The position numbers and the translations under genes are program-made. From assembly GCF_003957295.1 (NCBI RefSeq), contig NZ_RQPJ01000014.1, positions 132,060 through 196,059 of the forward strand: a DNA stretch of 64,000 bases, given 5' to 3'. The DNA is from Arenibacter aquaticus. GTDB taxonomy: Bacteria > Bacteroidota > Bacteroidia > Flavobacteriales > Flavobacteriaceae. This document shows, in pieces, positions 34,221 to 43,167 of the stretch. Numbering within the stretch: position 1 is the first letter of the stretch; each line of letters opens with the position of its first letter. The notes beneath the pieces were generated by a model. The model ran no database searches and was not told the origin of the DNA. It saw nothing but the letters and a program-made list of their open reading frames with translations.

Positions 34221-35192
34221 TTACTGCGACCAGGAGGTTGGCTTTCTATCCCACCTGTGATCCTTTAATTCTTGGTACAGCTTTAAAGGCAGGCCATTTC
34301 CATCGCTCAATGCCGTATTCATCAGGACATTTCTTTTCTTTCTCATCCCGGGAATTATAGTACTTACCGTTTTGTTCATGGTGATAAATCTGAGGGCCAT
34401 TTCTGCCATGGTCATTCCGTCGGGCACAACAGGCCTCAATAAATCCGCTTTTTCCGCGCTGGCCTTTAAATTCTCTGGCACAAAATACGTCCCACGCCAA
34501 TCCCCTTCCGCAAAGGTAGTTTCCTTGGTGATATTCCCCGTCAAGGTACCCTCATCAAAAGGAACACGGGCTATTACAGCTATATCCAGTTCCGCACATA
34601 AAGGAAACAGTACATCCTCCGGGGCTTGGTCAAAAATATTGTAGATTACTTGCACGGCATCCAAAAGACCTGTTTTCAGGGCTTTTATTCCATTTTCCGG
34701 CTCCCATCGGTTTACACTGATGCCCATAGCGCTGACCTTTCCCGACTTTTTCAAGTCCTCTACAGTGCGTTTCCATTCATCTCGGTCCGTCCAACTGTCA
34801 TCCCATGTATGAAACTGCATAAGGTCTATTTGCTCCACCCCTAGATTTCTCAACGTCTTTTCTGTATATTCCAAAATATGCGAAGCGGGGTAGGATTCCT
34901 CCAAAGTATATTCCGGTTTGGCCGGCCATGTAAAATTTTTCGCAGGAATTTTACTAGCGGTATAGAGTTTCTTATGGGAGTGTCTCCTCAGTAAATCTCC
35001 CAATAACGCCTCGCTTTTCCCATGGCCATAGGCCCAGGCCGTATCAAAAAAATTCACCCCATTCTCTACCGCCAAATCCAAGGATTTAACCGATAACAGA
35101 TCCTCTGAAGCGGTCCAATGGCCCATCCCCCACATGCCGTAGCCAATCTCACTGACTTCCCACTCCAATCTACCAAACCTTCTTTTGATCAT
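34221..35192 (-). CDS. Aldo/keto reductase
   Basis: A 323-residue NADPH-dependent TIM-barrel oxidoreductase. The catalytic tetrad is visible: Asp in NFFDTAWAYGHG (with Tyr at AYG), Lys in YTASKIP, and His in LMQFHTW. ENGIKALKTGLLDAVQVIYNIFDQ is the usual middle part and VSTIIPGMRKKRNVLMNTA is the phosphate-binding end. The protein is likely cytoplasmic, as no signal is present. Second gene of a three-gene minus-strand set (esterase, this, isomerase-like), with 57- and 8-base gaps. A role in sugar or sugar-derived carbonyl reduction is inferred only from neighbours. Confidence 0.92.
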   Translation of the reverse strand: MIKRRFGRLEWEVSEIGYGMWGMGHWTASEDLLSVKSLDLAVENGVNFFDTAWAYGHGKSEALLGDLLRRHSHKKLYTASKIPAKNFTWPAKPEYTLEESYPASHILEYTEKTLRNLGVEQIDLMQFHTWDDSWTDRDEWKRTVEDLKKSGKVSAMGISVNRWEPENGIKALKTGLLDAVQVIYNIFDQAPEDVLFPLCAELDIAVIARVPFDEGTLTGNITKETTFAEGDWRGTYFVPENLKASAEKADLLRPVVPDGMTMAEMALRFITMNKTVSTIIPGMRKKRNVLMNTALSDGNGLPLKLYQELKDHRWDRKPTSWSQ

Positions 35193-35249
35193 ACCTTTTT
35201 TTAATACTTTTCACTCTTAAAAATTAATAGCTCATATCCTATATAAAGA

Positions 35250-36116
35250 TCAATATTGATGAAATGCATCGGAAACAAATTCCAAAACTACGGGGAGGGA
35301 TTCCCTCCAATAGGTCCAGCTATGGCGTCCTTCCCTAACCCTGTATTCATGTGACACTCCTTTCTTTTTTAAGGCAATATGTACCAAACTGTTCCCTTCG
35401 TACAGAAAATCATCATCCCCACAATCTATAAACCAGCGTACCGAACTCATCTCTTCCTCTGGCAGATTCTGAATTAAGGACAGAGCGTTATGGTTTTCGT
35501 AATAGGCTTTGACCAGGCTGTCATCAAACTCCTCATTGTTGTTTTTGAGTCGCGCCTTAAAATCGTCCAAACTCAATGCCCCTATATAGGCACTCAGAGG
35601 ACAGGCCGAAGAAAACAATTCTGGATGGCGAAGGGCATACATAAAGGTACCTCCACCTCCCATTGACAATCCGGAAATAGCCCTAAAGCGTTTTTCTGAT
35701 TTAATGCGATACTTTTTTTCTACATGAGGCATAAATTCCTCAAAAAAGAAATCTTCATACCGCCAATCCCCATTAACCGAATTAAAATACCCTCTTTTTC
35801 CGGTGTTGGCATCGGGCATTATAATTACCATGGGAGTGGCCTTTCCCTCTTTGATGGCCTTATCGGTTATACGCAATACTTCTCCAAATTGTACCCACCC
35901 CGTTTGATCATCCCCAGCTCCATGCAAGAGATAAAGAACCGGATAGCTCCTATTGGAAGACTCGTAATCCGGTGGCAGGTATACAGCATATTTGCGTTCT
36001 CCATTTAAAATATTGCTCTTCATGGAAAGAGCATCAAACACCTTTCCACTATGGCCCTGCCCCATTAGCGGTATTACAAAAAATAGCGCCACTATCCATA
36101 CAATATGATCTTTCAT
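35250..36116 (-). CDS. Secreted esterase of the enterochelin-esterase/feruloyl-esterase (PF00756) type
   Basis: A 288-residue protein with a signal peptide (VALFFVIPLMGQG). The esterase-D-like domain has ERKYAVYLPPDYESSNRSYPVLYLLHGAGDDQTGW, nucleophile Ser in GLSMGGGGTFMY at about 150, Asp in WFIDCGDDDFLY at about 224, and His in VREGRHSWTYW at about 263. Enzymes of this family remove acyl groups such as acetyl or feruloyl from polysaccharides. As first gene of a set with aldo/keto reductase and isomerase-like genes it probably acts on plant- or alga-derived substrates; the exact ester is unknown. Confidence 0.88.
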   Translation of the reverse strand: MKDHIVWIVALFFVIPLMGQGHSGKVFDALSMKSNILNGERKYAVYLPPDYESSNRSYPVLYLLHGAGDDQTGWVQFGEVLRITDKAIKEGKATPMVIIMPDANTGKRGYFNSVNGDWRYEDFFFEEFMPHVEKKYRIKSEKRFRAISGLSMGGGGTFMYALRHPELFSSACPLSAYIGALSLDDFKARLKNNNEEFDDSLVKAYYENHNALSLIQNLPEEEMSSVRWFIDCGDDDFLYEGNSLVHIALKKKGVSHEYRVREGRHSWTYWRESLPVVLEFVSDAFHQY

Positions 36117-36251
36117 TATATCGGGATTTGTATTACTTTTTAGTTAGGTAGTAACATAAGCAACTACCCAATGCCGCAGCTAATTGGGGACATCACGGCC
36201 CTGCAATAGCCTAGCCACCATTTAAAACGCCTATAGCTTTTTGGATCCGAC

Positions 36252-37439
36252 CTACTGTAAACCGGGGATTTCAACAATTTCGTTTACATCCTCATCATAA
36301 TCCACTCCGTCTACTTTAAACCCAAACAAGTTGAAGAAATCCTTCTCATATCCCTTAAGGTCTCCTATTTCTGGCAAAGTCTCGGAGGTAGCCTCGGCCC
36401 AAAGCTCCGATACACGTGCCTGTACATCTTCCCTCATCTCCCAATCGTCTATACGTATTCTTCCTTGTTCATCGGTTGGGGTATTTTCCACATACAAACG
36501 GTCCTGGAACAGGCGTTGGATCTGTTCTATACAACCCTCATGTATCCCCTTCTCTTTCATCACCTTGTACAACAGGGATATATAAAGTGGAATAACCGGT
36601 ATGGCAGAACTGGCTTGGGTAACCAAGGCCTTGTTTACCGATACGTATGCCTTGCCATCCACAGCTTTTAAACTGTCTGAAATGGTAAAGGCAGTAGCCT
36701 CCAGGTGATCTTTGGCTCGCCCTATGGTCCCTTTTCTATATACCGCTTCTGTAAGTGAAGGCCCTATATATGAATAGGCTATGGTTGTGAACCCATCGGC
36801 AAGAAGACCTTCTTTCTGCAACTGGTCTATCCACATTTTCCAATCTTCACCTCCCATTACGGCTACAGTATTTTCTATATCATCCCCTTGTGCCGGTTCT
36901 ATAGATACATTGGAAACCTTGCCAGTATGGAAATCAACCGTCTTATTCTCAAATTTCCCGCCAATCGGTTTTAGAACCGATTTATAACGGACTCCCGTAT
37001 CAGGATGTGTCCGTACCGGTGAGGCCAAACTATAAATAACCATGTCTATCTGACCCAAATCGGCTTTGATCAAATCCAAGGTCTGTTGCTTTATCTCATT
37101 GGAAAAAGCATCTCCATTGATACTTTTCGCATACAATCCCTCTTTATGGGCTTCCTTTTCAAATGCTGCCGTATTATACCATCCCGGGGACGCAGGCCGC
37201 TTCTCAGAGGGCGGTTTTTCAAAATATACCCCAATGGTAGCAGCTCCTGAACCAAAGGCACTGGTAATCCTGGATGCCAATCCAAATCCTGTGGAAGCAC
37301 CAATAACCAACACTTTTTTTGCTCCGTCTATGGCTCCTTTAGATTTAACATATTCTATCTGGTCCATAACATTCTTTTCACATCCCTTTGGGTGAGCGGT
37401 TAGGCATATAAATCCACGAGTTCTTGGTTCTATTATCAT
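36252..37439 (-). CDS. fabV: Trans-2-enoyl-CoA/ACP reductase (FabV)
   Basis: A 395-residue NADH-dependent reductase that makes the last step of the fatty acid elongation cycle, reducing trans-2-enoyl-ACP or -CoA. The start MIIEPRTRGFICLTAHPKGC is the FabV hallmark. The NADH site KVLVIGASTGFGLASRI is at about 40-56, and the Y-x8-K active-site motif is within AYSYIGPSLTEAVYRKGTIGRAK at about 222-245. The length is typical of FabV (about 395-400), longer than FabI. FabV enzymes tend to tolerate triclosan. Stand-alone gene on the minus strand. Confidence 0.95.
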   Translation of the reverse strand: MIIEPRTRGFICLTAHPKGCEKNVMDQIEYVKSKGAIDGAKKVLVIGASTGFGLASRITSAFGSGAATIGVYFEKPPSEKRPASPGWYNTAAFEKEAHKEGLYAKSINGDAFSNEIKQQTLDLIKADLGQIDMVIYSLASPVRTHPDTGVRYKSVLKPIGGKFENKTVDFHTGKVSNVSIEPAQGDDIENTVAVMGGEDWKMWIDQLQKEGLLADGFTTIAYSYIGPSLTEAVYRKGTIGRAKDHLEATAFTISDSLKAVDGKAYVSVNKALVTQASSAIPVIPLYISLLYKVMKEKGIHEGCIEQIQRLFQDRLYVENTPTDEQGRIRIDDWEMREDVQARVSELWAEATSETLPEIGDLKGYEKDFFNLFGFKVDGVDYDEDVNEIVEIPGLQ

Positions 37440-37655
37440 TGTAAAATTATTTTATTGCACAGCCCCACAACAACTATGGACAGCAGTACTTATTATTTGT
37501 TTTTTCCGAATTATCGAAGATATGTAAAAGATTCAAAAGACAAGTTGGTAGTAGAAAAAATTACTGTTTCACATTCCGAATTCAGCCTATTTTTCAACAA
37601 AATCCTATGTACAATGAGCCTGGTCCTACCAATAATATGAATGATGTAATACTTT

Positions 37656-38828
37656 TTAGCTCCCCTTGGGCAATTGCTCCAAAAGAAAACGTTTTACATT
37701 CTCCCCCATAATAGCCCGTATCTCCAACTCTGTAAACCCTTGGTTCATCAATTCCTGTACTATATATGGCAAACCGGTAACATCTATCGGCGTAGTTGCC
37801 GCACCATCAAAATCCGATCCCAAGGCCACATGTTCTACCCCTACCAGATCCTTCACATACTTCATGGCTTCTACAATATGTTTAACCTCTCCCTTTATTG
37901 CTCCTTTAAAAAAACCAATACCGATGAGTCCCCCAGATTTGGCAATTCTTTTTATATGATGATCCGATAAATTCCGGGGACTATCCTTAGTCCCTTTTAC
38001 CCCTGTATGTGAAACCAACACAGGTCTGGTGGACCTGTCCAATACCTCATCTATCATTTTAGGCGACACATGTGCCAAATCAATAATCATCCCCATCCTA
38101 TTCATCTCATCTATTACCTTCCTTCCAAAATTTGTTAAGCCTTCGCCAGAGATTCCATGTGCCGATCCGCCCAACTCATTATCAAAAAAATGGGTAGGGG
38201 CCATCATCCTCACCCCCTCATCGTATAAATTTTGCAGATTTTCCAAATTGCCCTCCAAGCAATGCGCCCCTTCCACTCCCAGAAAACCACCTATTACAGT
38301 GGAATCGTTCTGCCTAAACCGAATCAGTTTCCGCAAATCTTCTTGAGACTTCACCAGTATAAATTTCCCATCAGATTTCTTGGTATACCGCTGTAAATCC
38401 TTGGCCTGGTATACCGCTCGCTTGTACAAACTAAACCACTTGTCCGGGAATCTGCCCTGGGCAATATTTAATAAGGTAATTTTGTCCGGTGCATCCGCAC
38501 TATTGCGTTTAAAGTTTTGTCCCTTAGGCGATTTGGTAACAATAGTAAATGCCTGCAAGCTCATATTGGCCTCCCGCATACGCGGAAAATCTAAATGGGC
38601 ATAGTCTAGCCGTTGGGACAAATCCCTATCCCACAACAAGGCATCGCAGTGTAGATCCGCTATAAAATCCAAAGACCGGTACAATTCCTTCGCCTTGGAC
38701 CCCAATATCCTGGGATCCTCATATTCCACCAGGTTCATTTGTTTATCCAATATAGGCGAAACGGTAAATGTTGCTAACCCATAAAGTATGAGCACAATGG
38801 CCAAGCTGTACCTTAAGATTTTTTTCAT
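37656..38828 (-). CDS. Membrane dipeptidase (peptidase family M19)
   Basis: A 390-residue zinc dipeptidase. An N-terminal membrane helix (YSLAIVLILYGLATFTV) anchors it. Metal ligands are visible: His-x-Asp in ADLHCDALLW, bridging Glu in FLGVEGAHCLEGN, His in IDLAHVSPKMIDEVL, His in VSHTGVKG, and Asp in ALGSDFDGA. All five are present, so it should be active. Members hydrolyse dipeptides, including D-amino-acid ones in the periplasm. Start ATG 38828 chosen as the first in frame before the helix. No operon partner within 100 bases. Confidence 0.92.
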   Translation of the reverse strand: MKKILRYSLAIVLILYGLATFTVSPILDKQMNLVEYEDPRILGSKAKELYRSLDFIADLHCDALLWDRDLSQRLDYAHLDFPRMREANMSLQAFTIVTKSPKGQNFKRNSADAPDKITLLNIAQGRFPDKWFSLYKRAVYQAKDLQRYTKKSDGKFILVKSQEDLRKLIRFRQNDSTVIGGFLGVEGAHCLEGNLENLQNLYDEGVRMMAPTHFFDNELGGSAHGISGEGLTNFGRKVIDEMNRMGMIIDLAHVSPKMIDEVLDRSTRPVLVSHTGVKGTKDSPRNLSDHHIKRIAKSGGLIGIGFFKGAIKGEVKHIVEAMKYVKDLVGVEHVALGSDFDGAATTPIDVTGLPYIVQELMNQGFTELEIRAIMGENVKRFLLEQLPKGS

Positions 38829-39051
38829 CTAATAATTGCGTATTTATTCACTGGCTACAACAACAGATTTGCCACGGCAGCTTTTCATTATTTAGCGCCA
38901 CTGTCATACAGCCTAAAATTTATAAAAGCAAAACAAGGCAAAGATCAAGATGGTTTGACCAAAATCCCTGATTATCAACAAAACAAATATGAAATTAAAA
39001 CGTTATAAAAGCAAATTGACTTTAGACATACACCTACTAATCTCTGAACTC

Positions 39052-39207
39052 ATGAAAAAAACTGGCATTTTTATAGCAATTCTATTGGGTCTTATCACGG
39101 TAAATGGATGCACCAACGATGAAAATGACGAAAAAATTGATATCATAACTCCAAACGATGATACCGAAACATCATTAAATATTGTAAAAAAGGATTCGCT
39201 ACTGTAG
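39052..39207 (+). CDS. Very small putative lipoprotein
   Basis: From ATG 39052 a 51-residue protein starts MKKTGIFIAILLGLITVNGC, a good lipoprotein signal with Cys 20, followed by a short acidic tail (DENDEKIDIITPNDDTET). A longer frame from ATG 38989 puts 21 residues before the signal and is less likely. It may be a remnant of a longer lipoprotein gene or a true short one; the tail ends abruptly at KKDSLL. No partner gene identified. Confidence 0.5.
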   Translation: MKKTGIFIAILLGLITVNGCTNDENDEKIDIITPNDDTETSLNIVKKDSLL

Positions 39208-39307
39208 CAGAGAACATTCTTTTTACAGATTTTTTTCAATCAATGCCTTCGCTTTCGTCTAGGACGATACTTTGTGTGCATCTATAAAGTAGATACCTAT
39301 TGTTCCT

Positions 39308-40375
39308 TTATTTAAAGGTGATGACAAAAGTGGTCCCTTTATTCACCTCACTATCAACTGAAATTGTACCGCCAAGGCTCCTTACGTGATTGTTTACCAA
39401 ATAGAGCCCCACACCCTTACTATCGCCATGTTGATGAAACTTTTGGTTTAACCCAAAAATCCTATCCCCTATTTTCTCCAGGTCCAAGCCAATACCATTG
39501 TCGGTATACACCAATTTTTTAGTCCCATTTTCTATTGTAGTGCGTATCTTAATATGGGGAGGAACATCGGGCTTGGCATATTTTATGGAATTTGTTAAAA
39601 GATTCAAAAAAATACTATCCATATAGTTCTCACAATAGGTCACCGACCCTAATTCCGAAAAATCTACCTCAAAGGTGACCTTGGCATTTTCCAATAGAGA
39701 GTTAATAGAGCGCCTCACATGATGGAACACCTTTTCAAAATCAATATCCTCCAATTTCACCTCTATAGCCTCTTTACTACTTAAAAGATCAACATATTTA
39801 TCAAGTGAATTATGCAGCCCTTCCGTGGCCATTTTCATATACTTTAATGTCTCCAACACTTCAGCATCCTCAATCTTGCTTAAATCCAAGAAGCTAAAAA
39901 TGGACAAAAGATTATTTACCGGAGACCTTAGGTCATGTGAAGTAGTGTAATTTAAATTTTTAAGATCCTGATTAATCTTTACCAAGGTCTGGAGATGGTC
40001 CATACGTTCCTCGTCCAACCGTTTCTTATGGGTAATATTTTTTGCAATTGCATACACCAATTCTTCCTCCTCCAGAGGAATAGAGGTCCAATGCAACCAG
40101 ACTATCTCCCCTGACTTGCAACGATACCTATTTTCATAATTGACCAAGGGCACATTTTTTAAAATATTCTCCCTGTAGCGGGCGGTAAGATCCCTATCGT
40201 CTTCATGAATAAACTCGCGTATGGGCCTGGAAAACAACTCTGCCTCGGTATACCCTAAAAGCTCAACAAAAGCAGGGTTTATTTTTTTAAAATACCCATC
40301 ATAACCAGCAATGCACAACAAATCCAAAGACAGGTTAAAAAATGGTTCTAGACTCAGTTTGTTTTGGTCAATCAT
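39308..40375 (-). CDS. PAS-domain sensor histidine kinase
   Basis: A 355-residue soluble kinase, no membrane segment. PAS domain at about 10-125 (LLCIAGYDGYFKKINPAFVELLGYTEAEL, IHEDDR, WLHWTSIPL). HisKA at about 135-215 with the phospho-His in TTSHDLRSPVNNLLSIF. HATPase at about 225-355: N box NLLTNSIKYA, G1 YTDNGIGLD, F box RIFGLNQKFHQHG, G2 SKGVGLYLVNNHV. All sites are present. No response regulator gene is adjacent, so its partner lies elsewhere. The PAS may sense a small molecule or redox state. Confidence 0.93.
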   Translation of the reverse strand: MIDQNKLSLEPFFNLSLDLLCIAGYDGYFKKINPAFVELLGYTEAELFSRPIREFIHEDDRDLTARYRENILKNVPLVNYENRYRCKSGEIVWLHWTSIPLEEEELVYAIAKNITHKKRLDEERMDHLQTLVKINQDLKNLNYTTSHDLRSPVNNLLSIFSFLDLSKIEDAEVLETLKYMKMATEGLHNSLDKYVDLLSSKEAIEVKLEDIDFEKVFHHVRRSINSLLENAKVTFEVDFSELGSVTYCENYMDSIFLNLLTNSIKYAKPDVPPHIKIRTTIENGTKKLVYTDNGIGLDLEKIGDRIFGLNQKFHQHGDSKGVGLYLVNNHVRSLGGTISVDSEVNKGTTFVITFK

Positions 40376-40523
40376 GATGGCATTTAGTAGTTGGGAATAT
40401 AGCTTATAATTCTATATCCCAGAAATTTTATTTTGCAAAAAAATATTGACACACTTTTATTCAACCCAATAACCTCTTAGGCTATCCTTACAATGGAAAT
40501 TCAAATAAAACTATCCTAAAAAT

Positions 40524-40557
40524 AAAAAGCCGCAAACTAGAATAGCTGCGGCTTTTT
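40524..40557 (-). terminator. Terminator downstream of folD
   Basis: AAAAAGCCGCA and TGCGGCTTTTT (40524-40534 and 40547-40557) form an 11-bp stem with a 12-nt loop and T-runs on both strands. It lies 3 bases after the folD stop and separates it from the kinase gene. Confidence 0.9.
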
Positions 40558-40560
40558 AAA

Positions 40561-41445
40561 TTATTTTTTACTTCTGTGGCGCTCCCTTGCCAGCAATGTA
40601 TTCTTAAGCAACATAGCAATGGTCATAGGGCCAACGCCGCCAGGTACGGGAGTAATATAAGAGGCCTTTTTACTAACATTTTCAAAATCCACGTCCCCGG
40701 TAATATAGTAGCCTTTTTCTTTGGTTTCATCCGGAACCCTGGTGATTCCCACATCTATAATAACCGCATCGTCCTTCACCATTTCTGCCTTTAAGAAATT
40801 AGGTACCCCAAGGGCCGAAATAACAATATCTGCCTGCGAAATAATCTGGGTGATATTCTTGGTATGGCTATGGGTCAAGGTTACCGTTGAGTTTCCTGGC
40901 CATCCTTTTCTTCCCATTAGAATACTCATGGGCCTACCAACAATATGGCTACGGCCAATAACCACGGTATGTTTTCCTTTGGTCTCTACCTTATATCTTT
41001 CTAAAAGCTCCAAAATCCCAAATGGGGTTGCCGGTATAAAAGTACTCATATCCAAGGCCATCTTACCAAAGTTGGTAGGATGAAATCCGTCTACATCCTT
41101 ATCAGGATCTACCGCCAATAGCACCCTTTGGGTATCTATTTGTTCTGGCAATGGCAATTGCACTATAAACCCATCTATATCATCATCCTGGTTAAGCTCT
41201 TCTATCTTATTAAGTAATTCCTGCTCGGAGATGGTACTTGGTAATTGAACCAATGTAGATTCAAACCCTACCCTCTCACAAGATCTAACCTTGCTTCCTA
41301 CGTAGGTAAGACTGGCCCCATCGTTCCCAACGATAACCGCTGCCAAATGTGGAACCTTTTCTCCACTTTCCTTCATTTTGGCTACCTCTACCGCAATTTC
41401 CTCCTTAATTTGATTCGATACTTTTTTACCGTCTAATATTTCCAT
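40561..41445 (-). CDS. folD: Bifunctional methylenetetrahydrofolate dehydrogenase/methenyltetrahydrofolate cyclohydrolase
   Basis: A 294-residue enzyme that interconverts 5,10-methylene-THF, methenyl-THF and 10-formyl-THF. ATG 41445 gives the usual start MEILDGKKVSNQIKEE; an upstream in-frame ATG at 41493 adds 16 residues. Family blocks: YVGSKVRSCERVGF with the catalytic Lys of the YxxxK motif, DGFIVQLPLPEQ, DPDKDVDGFHPTN, the NADP-binding GRSHIVGRPMSILM, and PVPGGVGPMTIAML near the end. Length is normal for FolD. It follows Ffh on the same strand after 245 bases, so co-transcription is uncertain, and is ended by the terminator at 40524-40557. Confidence 0.96.
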   Translation of the reverse strand: MEILDGKKVSNQIKEEIAVEVAKMKESGEKVPHLAAVIVGNDGASLTYVGSKVRSCERVGFESTLVQLPSTISEQELLNKIEELNQDDDIDGFIVQLPLPEQIDTQRVLLAVDPDKDVDGFHPTNFGKMALDMSTFIPATPFGILELLERYKVETKGKHTVVIGRSHIVGRPMSILMGRKGWPGNSTVTLTHSHTKNITQIISQADIVISALGVPNFLKAEMVKDDAVIIDVGITRVPDETKEKGYYITGDVDFENVSKKASYITPVPGGVGPMTIAMLLKNTLLARERHRSKK

Positions 41446-41690
41446 TTTAAAGTAATCAGTTTCCCGTGACAAGCTTGGGATTATGCGCTCCACTTGCCAG
41501 GGCCATTAAATATATATATTGTACAATCTACTTATTCCTCTATTTATTACCGGAACCTATCTGTTCTCCTTTTAGCAATTATCATGTAAAACAAGCCAAT
41601 ATACTCCAATCAACAGTATAGAAATGTCTTAGATTCCTTTTTTCTACAGTACTTAGAATAATTGCAGACTTTCCATGCCGCTTTTGGAAC

Positions 41691-43028
41691 CTATCTCATT
41701 CCTTTCATGCCCCCCATCATCTGCATCATTTTCTTACCGCCACCACCTTGCATCATTTTCATCATTTTGCTCATTTGATTAAACTGCTTCAACAGTTGAT
41801 TTATCTCCTGAATACTGGTTCCACTGCCCTTAGCTATACGTTTTTTACGACTGGCATTTAATTTTGAAGGGTTAGAACGCTCATCTGGGGTCATGGAATG
41901 TATAATGGCTTCAATATGCTTAAACGCATCGTCATCTATATCCAATCCTTTCAATGCCTTTCCTGCCCCTGGTATCATTCCCATCAGGTCTTTTAGGCTA
42001 CCCATCTTTTTAATCTGCTGTATCTGACTGAGGAAATCGTCAAAACCAAATTTATTCTTCGCAATTTTTTTCTGTATTTTCCTAGCCTCCTCTTCATCAA
42101 ACTGTTCTTGTGCCCGCTCTACCAAGGAAACAACATCCCCCATTCCTAGGATACGCTCGGCCATACGCGAAGGATAGAATACATCAATGGCATCCATCTT
42201 TTCCCCAGTACCAATAAACTTAATGGGCTTATCAACTACCGATTTAATGGAAATAGCGGCTCCACCACGGGTGTCCCCATCCAACTTGGTAAGTATAACC
42301 CCGTCAAAGTTAAGCACATCATTAAATGCCTTGGCCGTATTAACAGCATCCTGCCCTGTCATGGAATCTACTACAAACAAGGTTTCCTGTGGTTGTATGG
42401 CTTTGTGGATATTGGAAATTTCGGTCATCATCTGCTCATCTACCGCCAATCTACCAGCGGTATCAATGATCACCACATTAAACCCATTGGCTTTCGCATG
42501 AGCAATACCGGCCTTTGATATGGCCACGGGATCTGTATTCCCCTTGTCCGAAAACACTTCTACACCTATTTGCTCACCTACAACGTGAAGCTGATCTATC
42601 GCAGCTGGCCTGTACACATCACAAGCTACCAACAACGGATTCTTCGTCTTCTTGGTCTTAAGGTAGTTGGCCAATTTACCGGAAAAAGTAGTTTTACCAG
42701 AACCTTGCAGTCCAGACATCAGTATAACCGACGGCGCTCCGGAAAGATTGATCCCTTCGGCATCACCCCCCATAAGTTGGGTAAGCTCATCCTTTACCAG
42801 CTTCACCATTAGTTGACCGGGCTGAAGGGACGTCAATACATCCTGCCCCAGTGCTTTTTCTTTGACTTTATTGGTAAATTCCTTTGCTATCTTAAAGTTG
42901 ACATCCGCATCCAATAAAGCTCTTCGCACCTCTTTTAAGGTCTCCGCAACATTAATCTCCGTAATTTGTCCATGCCCTTTTAGAACATGTAACGCCTTAT
43001 CTAACTTTTCACTTAAATTATCGAACAT
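41691..43028 (-). CDS. ffh: Signal recognition particle protein Ffh (SRP54 GTPase)
   Basis: A 445-residue SRP GTPase that delivers membrane proteins with 4.5S RNA to the receptor FtsY. N domain 1-85, G domain about 95-295 with P-loop GLQGSGKTTFSGKLA, DTAGRL, and TKLDGDTRGGAA. The Met-rich M domain runs from 325 to the end with MSKMMKMM and a final KMMQMMGGMKGMR. No 4.5S RNA gene was found in the window. An exact -7 box TAAATTTG is on the minus strand at 43054-43061, 25 bases before the start codon, so it has its own promoter. Confidence 0.97.
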   Translation of the reverse strand: MFDNLSEKLDKALHVLKGHGQITEINVAETLKEVRRALLDADVNFKIAKEFTNKVKEKALGQDVLTSLQPGQLMVKLVKDELTQLMGGDAEGINLSGAPSVILMSGLQGSGKTTFSGKLANYLKTKKTKNPLLVACDVYRPAAIDQLHVVGEQIGVEVFSDKGNTDPVAISKAGIAHAKANGFNVVIIDTAGRLAVDEQMMTEISNIHKAIQPQETLFVVDSMTGQDAVNTAKAFNDVLNFDGVILTKLDGDTRGGAAISIKSVVDKPIKFIGTGEKMDAIDVFYPSRMAERILGMGDVVSLVERAQEQFDEEEARKIQKKIAKNKFGFDDFLSQIQQIKKMGSLKDLMGMIPGAGKALKGLDIDDDAFKHIEAIIHSMTPDERSNPSKLNASRKKRIAKGSGTSIQEINQLLKQFNQMSKMMKMMQGGGGKKMMQMMGGMKGMR

Positions 43029-43053
43029 AGTCTTACTGTATTATCAGGAAGCG

Positions 43054-43061
43054 CAAATTTA
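43054..43061 (-). promoter_or_regulatory. -7 promoter box of ffh
   Basis: The minus strand reads TAAATTTG, an exact TAnnTTTG box, 25 bases before the ffh ATG. No good -33 TTG partner is seen at the expected distance. Confidence 0.5.
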
Positions 43062-43108
43062 AGAATAACTGCGGTAAGTGTGAAGTTTGTAAGGAAAAAT
43101 ATAAAAGC

Positions 43109-43140
43109 AAAAAAAAAGAGCAGCTTCACAATGAAGCCAC
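43109..43140 (-). terminator. Terminator after the acidic lipoprotein gene
   Basis: On the minus strand the stem GGCTTCA-TTG-TGAAGC(T) is followed by GCTC and a run of nine T. It sits 28 bases after the lipoprotein stop and insulates ffh. Confidence 0.75.
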
Positions 43141-43167
43141 CCTTTTCCAAAAATTGGGGCAAATTTA

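Noticed and set aside
37455-37640. 61-residue frame between fabV and the dipeptidase gene
   Set aside because: TTG start, no signal peptide or fold pattern, and it occupies the likely fabV upstream region; no support for a gene.
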